NCBI GenBank assembly: GCA_029945725.1
Contig: JAQSDB010000008.1
Coordinates: 572,710 to 636,709, forward strand
Length of the DNA stretch: 64,000 nucleotides
Origin: a bacterium
GTDB taxonomy: Bacteria; Pseudomonadota; Gammaproteobacteria; Pseudomonadales; Moraxellaceae
Reading direction: 5' to 3'
In this document: in pieces, positions 57,739-64,000 of the stretch
Layout of the letters: every line of letters starts with the position of its first letter
Numbering within the stretch: position 1 is the first letter of the stretch
Notes under the pieces: model-generated
Told to the model about the DNA's origin: nothing
Database searches by the model: none
The model's input: the letters and a program-made list of their open reading frames with translations, nothing else
Position numbers and translations under genes: made by a program

Positions 57739-58887
57739 ATGAACCCGCCTGACAAACCCGGCTGTGATCTTTTTTGCCACATCATCGACAACTACGGCGA
57801 CATCGGTGTGTGCTGGCGCCTCGCGCGTCAGCTCCATACCGAGTTTGGCGTGGCGGTCACGCTGTGGGTGGATGATCTGGCGGCATTTGCGCGGCTGGCC
57901 CCGGCACTGGACACAAGCCTGGCGCGGCAGAAGCTGGACGGCATCACGGTCCGTCACTGGGCGGGTGATCTTGCCGATGCGGTTCCGGCCGGCATGGTGA
58001 TCGAAGGCTTTGGCTGTGCCCTGCCCCCGGCTTTCCTGCACGCCATGGCCGCGCGCCGGCCGGCGCCGGTCTGGCTCAACCTGGAATACCTGAGCGCAGA
58101 AGCCTGGGTGGAGGACTGCCACGGCCTGGCCTCCATCAACCCGGCCACCGGCATGACACAGCACTTCTGGTTTCCCGGCTTCACGCCCCGCACCGGCGGC
58201 CTCCTGCGCGAAGACGGCCTGCTTGCCGCGCGTGATCATTTCCAGCTGGATACCGCCACCGAAGCAGCATTCTGGGAACGCATCGGCGTGCCGGAGGCCG
58301 GCAACTTCACGCGGCGCCTGTCCCTGTTTTCCTATGAGAACCCGGCCATTGCCGGCCTGCTGCAGGCCGCCAGCGCCGATACGCCGTCAACGTTAATGCT
58401 GGTGCCGGAAGGCCGTGCCCTGCCGGAAGTGGCGCGCTGGGCCGGCGTTGATACGCTCAGGGCCGGTGACCGCCTGCATCGCGGCGCCCTCAGCATCGCC
58501 ATCCTGCCCCTGCTGGACCATGCCGATTACGACCGCCTGCTCTGGGGCTGCGCCCTGAACCTGGTGCGCGGCGAAGACTCGCTCGTGCGTGCGCACTGGG
58601 CTGGCAAGCCCCTGCTCTGGCATATCTATCCGCAGGATGAGGACGCCCATCTGGTCAAGCTGGACGCCTTCATTCATCTGGTCGAGCAGCAAAGCGGCAT
58701 GCCGGCCCAGTGGGCCGAAGCCATGCGGGCCTGGAACCGTGGCGACGCCGATCCGGCGCTGTGGGCCGGTCTGCTCGCCGATCTGCCCGCGCTGACCCCG
58801 CCGGCACTGGCCTGGAGCCGGTTTTTAGGCAGCCAGAAAGAGTTGGCCGGGGGGCTGATGCGTTTTTACCGAAGCCGGGTAGAATAG
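57739..58887 (+). CDS. earP: EF-P arginine rhamnosyltransferase
   Basis: GT-B-type transferase of 382 residues that attaches rhamnose from dTDP-rhamnose to Arg32 of [20 protein letters not shown] holds Asp17 and Asp21, matching the known catalytic Asp pair, and [23 protein letters not shown] (from 277) the conserved C-terminal motif with Glu279. The start at 57739 follows GGAG. The target gene efp lies 58 bp downstream, the usual order in Pseudomonas and Neisseria relatives. Confidence 0.95.
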   Translation: MNPPDKPGCDLFCHIIDNYGDIGVCWRLARQLHTEFGVAVTLWVDDLAAFARLAPALDTSLARQKLDGITVRHWAGDLADAVPAGMVIEGFGCALPPAFLHAMAARRPAPVWLNLEYLSAEAWVEDCHGLASINPATGMTQHFWFPGFTPRTGGLLREDGLLAARDHFQLDTATEAAFWERIGVPEAGNFTRRLSLFSYENPAIAGLLQAASADTPSTLMLVPEGRALPEVARWAGVDTLRAGDRLHRGALSIAILPLLDHADYDRLLWGCALNLVRGEDSLVRAHWAGKPLLWHIYPQDEDAHLVKLDAFIHLVEQQSGMPAQWAEAMRAWNRGDADPALWAGLLADLPALTPPALAWSRFLGSQKELAGGLMRFYRSRVE

Positions 58888-58945
58888 CGCCCCTCAGAAT
58901 GCCCCTGTACCCCCCAATGCCCCAAAACGCGATACGAGACGTTAT

Positions 58946-59512
58946 ATGAAGACCGCCCAGGAAATCCGCGCCGGCCAAGTGATCATGGTCGGCACCGAGC
59001 CGATGATCGTGCTCAAAGCTGAGTTCAACAAATCCGGCCGCAATTCCGCTGTGGTCAAGATGAAGATGAAAAACCTGCTCACCTCGCAGGCGCAGGAAAC
59101 CGTTTACAAGGCTGACGACAAGTTCGAACTCGTCATCCTCGACAAGAAGGAAGTGACGTTCTCCTACTTCGCTGACCCCATGTACATTTTCATGGACAAC
59201 GAGTTCAACCAGTACGAAGTGGAAAAGGAAAATCTCGGTGACGTGCTGAACTACATGCAGGAAGGCATGGAAGACATTTGCGAAGCCGTGTTCTACAATG
59301 AAAAAGCCATTTCCATCGAACTGCCGACCATCATCGTGCGTGAAGTGGCCTACACCGAACCGGCCGCCAAGGGCGACACCTCCGGCAAGGTCATGAAGAC
59401 AGCCCGCCTGCACAACGGCTATGAATTGCCGGTGGCCGCGTTTATCGAAATCGGCGAGAAGATCGAAATCGACAGCCGCACCGGCGAATTCAAGTGCCGC
59501 GCCAAAGGCTAA
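58946..59512 (+). CDS. efp: Elongation factor P, arginine-32 type
   Basis: Three-domain translation factor of 188 residues that frees ribosomes stalled at polyproline. Position 32 is Arg in SGRNS (30-34), the site rhamnosylated by EarP; lysine-type EF-Ps have Lys there. The rest follows the family closely ([14 protein letters not shown]-like motif replaced by [10 protein letters not shown]). The ribosome site is modest. A terminator follows, so earP-efp is a closed module. Confidence 0.97.
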   Translation: MKTAQEIRAGQVIMVGTEPMIVLKAEFNKSGRNSAVVKMKMKNLLTSQAQETVYKADDKFELVILDKKEVTFSYFADPMYIFMDNEFNQYEVEKENLGDVLNYMQEGMEDICEAVFYNEKAISIELPTIIVREVAYTEPAAKGDTSGKVMKTARLHNGYELPVAAFIEIGEKIEIDSRTGEFKCRAKG

Positions 59513-59530
59513 GCCTTTTGCAGCAGCCTG

Positions 59531-59564
59531 AATAAAAAAGCCCCGCAATGCGGGGCTTTTTTAT
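59531..59564. terminator. Terminator after efp
   Basis: gccccgc and gcggggc with a 3-base loop, A-run before and T-run after, 27 bp past the stop; works on both strands. Confidence 0.9.
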
Positions 59565-59614
59565 GGTCATGCGGAAGCGCCAGCCTTTCTGCCTTCGGGC
59601 AAGAAACTTTCCGG

Positions 59615-60394
59615 CTAGTCCTTCACCAGCGCAATATGGCTGATATCCGGATTCACCAGCACTTTTTTCTCCCTGATCTCGTCCAGGGGGGCGCCGACAT
59701 CCGCCATGCTCATGCCGCTGATATCAACCACAACGGGCGCCACTTTCTGTCGTTCGTTTTCCTTCAGCACATCGCTGCCCACCGCCGCCACGCTGATGCC
59801 GGAAATATCCACCTGCACCGGCTTGATCACCGGTCTTTCATTATCGGCCAGAATATTTGCCCCTGTGGCCGCAATGGAAATGCCGGTAATTTTCGGCAAG
59901 AAAGGCGCTGCGCGCGCCACCGGCATGCTCAGCAGCGATCCCACCGGATACATCGCCCATGTCTCGACACGTTCAATAACGGCAGGAGGCGGTGGTGCAT
60001 TCGGCTTGGGTCGGGTAAGTGCTTCACGATCATGCTGCTCGGCCAGACTCTCGACGCGGGCGGCCATGGTGCCGGAAGGGGGCGGCGGTGCTTTCGGCGC
60101 CTGTGGCGGCGGCGCAGCAGCGGGAACGGCAGCCGGTGCGGCCGCAAGGGCGCGACCATCGGCTGCCACCGCCACCATGCGCGCTTCGGCACCGGCCTGC
60201 TTCATCAGCGCACGAACTTTCATGGCCGTGGCGCGATCCACCATTTTCTTGACCGCCACCGGCTGGCCGGAAAACAGCTTGTCCAGCACCGCTTCGCTGG
60301 CATTGAACAGCTTGCCGACATTGGCGCGCACCGCTGCCGGATCTGCACGACCGGAGAGCTCGCCGGAAAACACCACATTAAAAAGTTCAGTCAT
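59615..60394 (-). CDS. Protein of unknown function with tandem 27-residue repeats
   Basis: Cytosolic protein of 259 residues. Residues 1-78 form a compact alpha-beta domain (FNVVFSGELSGRADPAAVRAN, VAVKKMVDRATAMKVRALM) that I recall in other uncharacterised gammaproteobacterial proteins. A Pro/Ala-rich linker (80-125) leads to three tandem repeats of about 27 residues: ITGISIAATGANILADNER, ISGISVAAVGSDVLKENER and ISGMSMADVGAPLDEIREK, ending in ISHIALV. The start at 60394 is inferred; the frame runs to 60544. The function is unknown. It is convergent with efp. Confidence 0.72.
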   Translation of the reverse strand: MTELFNVVFSGELSGRADPAAVRANVGKLFNASEAVLDKLFSGQPVAVKKMVDRATAMKVRALMKQAGAEARMVAVAADGRALAAAPAAVPAAAPPPQAPKAPPPPSGTMAARVESLAEQHDREALTRPKPNAPPPPAVIERVETWAMYPVGSLLSMPVARAAPFLPKITGISIAATGANILADNERPVIKPVQVDISGISVAAVGSDVLKENERQKVAPVVVDISGMSMADVGAPLDEIREKKVLVNPDISHIALVKD

Positions 60395-60653
60395 GATGCC
60401 ATCTCTGCCGCCTCTGCCAGGACGAACTCCGCAGCCTGAAAGGAGTCCGTCACGCAGTGGGCGGGTGATTATTCTGCCGTGATCTTCCCTCATTCCCCTG
60501 ATACTGGCCAGCATGAAAACACGCCCTCCCCACGGCCTCCCCATGGCGCAAGGACGGGTTCAGTGGTGGCAGCCAGCCTGCCTATGTGCAAGCCACAAAC
60601 TGAAGCAGCATCCGCGAGGATGCCCGCCACCTCCCGGCATGAGCGAGCGACTT

Positions 60654-62168
60654 TTACTGAAAGTGATAGTGCGCCAGCGGAAAGTGGTCCGCCGACCAGA
60701 GCGCGACCGGAGTGGGCGTCGGGCGCAACATGGCAGCCTCACCATGCGGATTGAAATAATAACTGTTGGAGGAGCCACAATTGCCGTTGACGAAAACACT
60801 GCTGCGCAGGTTGTGCCGCATTTTCTGCATGTAGATGTCGTTGGCGGCACGATCCACTTCAAAGCTCTGCGCCTGCTGCCGTTTCATTTCACCCAGACAG
60901 CGCGCGATATGTTTCATGTGCGCTTCGATGGTGAAAAAATAGGACAGGCCGGTAAAGGAATACGGCGACGGCAGGTTGAAGAGATTGGGGAAGCCCGGAA
61001 CCGTAATGCCCTCATAGGCCTGATAGGTGTGGCTTCCCCACCATTCCCCGAGCTCCCTGCCATCGCGCCCCAGCACCGGGAAAGGAGGAAAGTTTCCCTT
61101 CTCCCAGAACTTGAAACCGGTGGCGAGAATCAGGGTGTCGATCACGCGCTTCCTGCCATCTTTTGTGACGATGCCGTCCGGCTCGATGTGATCAACCAGA
61201 TCTGACACCAGTTCGACATTGGGCCGGTTGAAGGTCGGATAATAGGTATTGGAAAATGTCGGGCGCTTGCAGCCAAAACTGTAATCCGGAGTGAGCTTGC
61301 GCCGCAGCTCCGGGTCCTTGATGACGCGCCGCATGTGCGCCCGCGCCAGCTGCTCGGCACCACGCGTCAGGACCGGCAACTCCTTGTTGTAGAGTGCCCC
61401 CGTCACCATCACGGCTTCGAGAATGCTCGAACTGGCATAACGCGCCAGCTTCTGCGTCACCGGCAGTATTGAAAAGATACGGCGCATGCGGGGCGGAATA
61501 GCGACATCCGCTTTTGGCACCACCCAGATCGGCGTGCGCTGGTAGACATCCATATGCGCCAGTCTTGGCGCGATCTCCGGCAACAGCTGCACCGATGTCG
61601 CACCAGTACCGATGACGGCGGCACGTTTTCCGTCAAGATCATAATCATGATCCCACTCGGCCGTGTGCATGACCTTGCCGGCAAACGAATCAAGACCACG
61701 AATCTCCGGCCACTTGGGCTGCGACAGATAGCCGGTGGCGAGAATCAGCACGCGCGCGGTAACGGCCGGCTGGCCTGCCGGATACACGGTCCAGAATTTT
61801 CCGGCTTCGTCGTACACGGTTTTTTCAACGGCAGAATTGAAGCGCATGAAACGGCGCAAACGGTATTTTTCCGCCACATGATCGGCGTATTTTTTCAGCT
61901 CGGCACCCGGCGCATACAGGCGCGACCAGGCGGGATTGGGCTCAAAGGAATAGGAGTAGGTCACCGAGGCAATATCCACGGCAATGCCGGGATAGGTATT
62001 GAGATGCCAGGTGCCACCCAGATCCGTTGCACGATCCAGCATGAGAATGGAATCAATTCCCATGCGGTTCAGCTGGATGGCAGCACCCATGCCGCCAAAA
62101 CCGGCGCCGACGATGATGACTTCATGATCCGGTACTGCTGATGGTCGCCGTTCCTTTTCCCTGCTCAT
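60654..62168 (-). CDS. Baeyer-Villiger/FMO-type flavin monooxygenase, second copy
   Basis: Complete monooxygenase of 504 residues. VIIVGAGFGGMGAAIQL is the FAD motif, FAGKVMHTAEWD the Baeyer-Villiger fingerprint FxGxxxHxxxWD with the proper Asp, and GTGATS the NADPH motif. AGGAG lies before the ATG at 62168. It shares family with the first gene but differs at the fingerprint's last position. It is divergent from the thiolase with 163 bp between. Confidence 0.93.
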   Translation of the reverse strand: MSREKERRPSAVPDHEVIIVGAGFGGMGAAIQLNRMGIDSILMLDRATDLGGTWHLNTYPGIAVDIASVTYSYSFEPNPAWSRLYAPGAELKKYADHVAEKYRLRRFMRFNSAVEKTVYDEAGKFWTVYPAGQPAVTARVLILATGYLSQPKWPEIRGLDSFAGKVMHTAEWDHDYDLDGKRAAVIGTGATSVQLLPEIAPRLAHMDVYQRTPIWVVPKADVAIPPRMRRIFSILPVTQKLARYASSSILEAVMVTGALYNKELPVLTRGAEQLARAHMRRVIKDPELRRKLTPDYSFGCKRPTFSNTYYPTFNRPNVELVSDLVDHIEPDGIVTKDGRKRVIDTLILATGFKFWEKGNFPPFPVLGRDGRELGEWWGSHTYQAYEGITVPGFPNLFNLPSPYSFTGLSYFFTIEAHMKHIARCLGEMKRQQAQSFEVDRAANDIYMQKMRHNLRSSVFVNGNCGSSNSYYFNPHGEAAMLRPTPTPVALWSADHFPLAHYHFQ

Positions 62169-62331
62169 GGCAAACTCCTGAATGTGCATGCGGTTGCAAC
62201 AATGACGTTTGTGAACGCTACGCCCGGTTCAGGGAGATTGATTGGCTGCCGGACCACTCCGGTCAGGCATCTTTGTCATTGACGCAAAAATCAGGACTGC
62301 TAGTTTGCGCGCTCTCACCGAGGAAAAAATC

Positions 62332-63636
62332 ATGACCACCAGACAGCCCCTGTCCAACGCCAATGGCCGCATTGCCATCGTCGACGGCCTGCGCACACCG
62401 TTTGCCCGTATTGCCACGCATTACCGCGACCTCAGCGCCATTGATCTTGGCGTGATCGTGGTGAACGAACTCATCAGGCGCAACCGGCTGAAAAAAGAAG
62501 ATATTGATCAGCTGATCTTCGGCATGACGGTAATGATTCCGGAAGCGCCGTTTATTGCACGTGAAATTGCACTGGCCTGCGGCCTTGATGATGTCGATGC
62601 CTATTCCATCACCCGCGCCTGCGCCACCAGCTTTCAAACCATTGCCAGTGGCGCCGAAAGCATTCTTGCCGGCAACGCTGAAATCGTGATTGCCGGCGGC
62701 ACCGATTCCACCAGCAGCGTGCGCCTGCCGATGTCGTCAAAATTCTCCGCCACCATGCGCGATGTGAATTTCGCCAAGACCCTGAAAGACCGCATGAAAC
62801 TGCTGTCGACGCTGCGTCCGAAAGACCTGCTGCCCATGGAGCCTTCCATCACCGAATTTTCGGTAGGCGAAACCATGGGGAAGAGCTGTGAAAAAATGGT
62901 GAAGAAATGGGGCGTGAGTCGTGCCGAGCAGGATGATCTTGCCTGCGCCTCGCATACCAACGCCGCACGCGCCTGGAAAGAAGGACGTCTCGACACTCAG
63001 GTGATGACCGTCACCCTGCCCTCCGGGGCCGCGCTGCATGACGACAATCTGGTGCGCAAGAATCCCGACCGCAGCAGTTACGACAAGCTCAAACCCTGCT
63101 TTGATTTCTCCGGCAAGGGCTCCGTCACGGCCGGCAATGCCAGCCCCCTCACGGATGGCGCTTCGGTCGTGTTGCTGATGAGCGAAGCACGCGCCAAAGC
63201 CATGGGCTATGAACCGCTCGGCTATATTCGCTCCTATGCCTTTGCGGCAAAAACACCGAAAGATGATTTGCTCATGGGACCAGTGCTGGCCGCACCGATG
63301 GCACTTGATCGTGCGGGCATCACCCTCGGCGAGCTCAGCCTGATTGACATGCACGAAGCCTTTGCCGGCCAGCTCGCCTGCAATCTCTACGGCCTCGCCT
63401 CAAAGGAGTATGCGAAAACCACCCTGAACCGCAAAAAAGCCGTGGGGGTAGTAAATCCCGACCTGCTGAACGTGAACGGCGGATCGATTGCCTTCGGCCA
63501 CCCGTTCGGTGCCACCGGTGCACGAGTGATCGGGCAGTCCCTGCACGAACTCAGGCGCCGCGGTGGCGGCATCGCCATGGCCACGGCCTGTGCAGCAGGA
63601 GGCATTGGTGCTGCCATGGTGGTAGAGGCTGACTAG
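62332..63636 (+). CDS. Acetyl-CoA C-acyltransferase (FadI-like thiolase)
   Basis: Thiolase of 434 residues, near FadI (436). The acylation Cys97 lies in TRACATS, the His in NGGSIAFGHPFGATGAR and the second Cys in ATACAAGGIGA. It breaks 3-ketoacyl-CoA in beta-oxidation. GAGG precedes the ATG at 62332. The FadJ partner is not in the window. A terminator follows. Confidence 0.93.
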   Translation: MTTRQPLSNANGRIAIVDGLRTPFARIATHYRDLSAIDLGVIVVNELIRRNRLKKEDIDQLIFGMTVMIPEAPFIAREIALACGLDDVDAYSITRACATSFQTIASGAESILAGNAEIVIAGGTDSTSSVRLPMSSKFSATMRDVNFAKTLKDRMKLLSTLRPKDLLPMEPSITEFSVGETMGKSCEKMVKKWGVSRAEQDDLACASHTNAARAWKEGRLDTQVMTVTLPSGAALHDDNLVRKNPDRSSYDKLKPCFDFSGKGSVTAGNASPLTDGASVVLLMSEARAKAMGYEPLGYIRSYAFAAKTPKDDLLMGPVLAAPMALDRAGITLGELSLIDMHEAFAGQLACNLYGLASKEYAKTTLNRKKAVGVVNPDLLNVNGGSIAFGHPFGATGARVIGQSLHELRRRGGGIAMATACAAGGIGAAMVVEAD

Positions 63637-63666
63637 ACAGCACGTCAACCCGTTGCGCTCATGCCG

Positions 63667-63700
63667 ATAAAAAGTCCCCGTTGATACGGGGACTTTTTAT
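63667..63700. terminator. Bidirectional terminator after the thiolase
   Basis: ataaaaagtccccgt and acggggactttttat form a perfect 15-bp stem with a 4-base loop and T-runs on both strands. Confidence 0.9.
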
Positions 63701-63901
63701 TTCCGGCCCGACTCGCAGGACAGGCCTTTTCATGCAGGCGACATCTGCGCGAACGAGGATCGCCACACAGATGTCGCCCGCAGTGCCGTATATTTTCCTT
63801 GTTGGGCATAACGCCGCTGTCGTAGGGTGTAAAGCGGCACGGCCGGCAGCGGCCTGAATCCCGTCTACGCTTCATCCGACCGGCATACCTGACCTGCATC
63901 C

Positions 63902-64000
63902 ATGAGCCCGAAAGCACTGCACCAGCATATCGCCACCCTGCACAAGGCCTTCATCGGCCATGTGGCCAGCCTGCAGGCCAACGACCCCGAAGCACTGCAT
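63902..64000 (+). CDS. Unidentified gene, 3' truncated by window edge
   Basis: An ATG at 63902 opens a frame of 33 codons that runs to the window edge, beginning MSPKALHQHIATLHKAFIGH. The helix-like start and good base composition suggest a real gene, but no family can be named from so little. The 200 bp before it hold only the thiolase terminator and an unassigned stretch with its promoter. Confidence 0.5.
   Translation, partial: MSPKALHQHIATLHKAFIGHVASLQANDPEALH

Noticed and set aside
63645-63917. Minus-strand frame of 90 codons at the thiolase terminator
   Set aside because: It runs over a strong terminator, is Arg/Cys-rich and has no domain.

Overview
The window reads as chromosomal DNA of a GC-rich gammaproteobacterium with an aerobic, lipid- and hydrocarbon-oriented metabolism. 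Support comes from a rhamnosylation-type EF-P (Arg32) next to its transferase EarP, an MltA lytic transglycosylase, a FadI-length thiolase, FadL-type porin, three AraC regulators with arabinose-binding-type N-termini, two Baeyer-Villiger/FMO-type monooxygenases, an AlkB/XylM-type membrane hydroxylase and several membrane desaturases. A Nevskiales/Solimonadaceae or neighbouring lineage is my best guess, but I cannot test it. No tRNA, rRNA, CRISPR array, transposase or prophage gene was found.

Layout. 1-3.9 kb: a co-directional set (Baeyer-Villiger-type monooxygenase, SRPBCC protein, SDR dehydrogenase, HSL-type esterase) that could run alcohol to ketone to ester to acid plus alcohol. 4-14 kb: three glycine-tethered lipoproteins (unknown; Ig-like plus FG-GAP; NHL propeller) around an MHS-type transporter, a methyltransferase and a VOC protein. 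14.3-17 kb: the complete AmmeMemoRadiSam triad. 17.2-20.8 kb: an AlkB/XylM-type hydroxylase with a XylA-type ferredoxin-reductase fusion, and a divergent AraC regulator with a tandem repeat between them. 21.4-24.4 kb: two tandem Sel1-repeat paralogues. 24.6-29.4 kb: a COG3573-like flavoprotein, a thiamine-diphosphate enzyme and an MFS exporter. 29.5-34.3 kb: two AraC regulators bracketing a desaturase, a DUF4345 protein and a sterol-desaturase-family hydroxylase.

34.4-37.5 kb: a haem-c protein divergent from FadL, then a YeeE/YedE pair. 37.5-42 kb: cupin, prohibitin-like protein, cysteine-rich secreted protein, DEDDh exonuclease and an M4 metalloprotease. 42.3-52.4 kb: two diguanylate cyclases, a phosphofructokinase with an unusual active site, an RluA-type synthase, MltA, a two-domain PPK2 and an amidase. 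52.6-60.4 kb: a CrtI/retinol-saturase-type oxidoreductase, YlqF-type GTPase, zinc alcohol dehydrogenase, acyltransferase, EarP plus EF-P, and a repeat-containing protein of unknown function. 60.6-64 kb: a second Baeyer-Villiger-type monooxygenase divergent from a thiolase, and the start of an unidentified gene cut by the window edge.

Together the genes suggest uptake of hydrophobic substrates (FadL), oxygenation (hydroxylase, BVMOs), oxidation (SDR, ADH), ester cleavage and thiolysis, controlled by AraC proteins. Substrates cannot be read from the sequence. Positions were worked out by eye; start codons were chosen from ribosome binding sites and family lengths.
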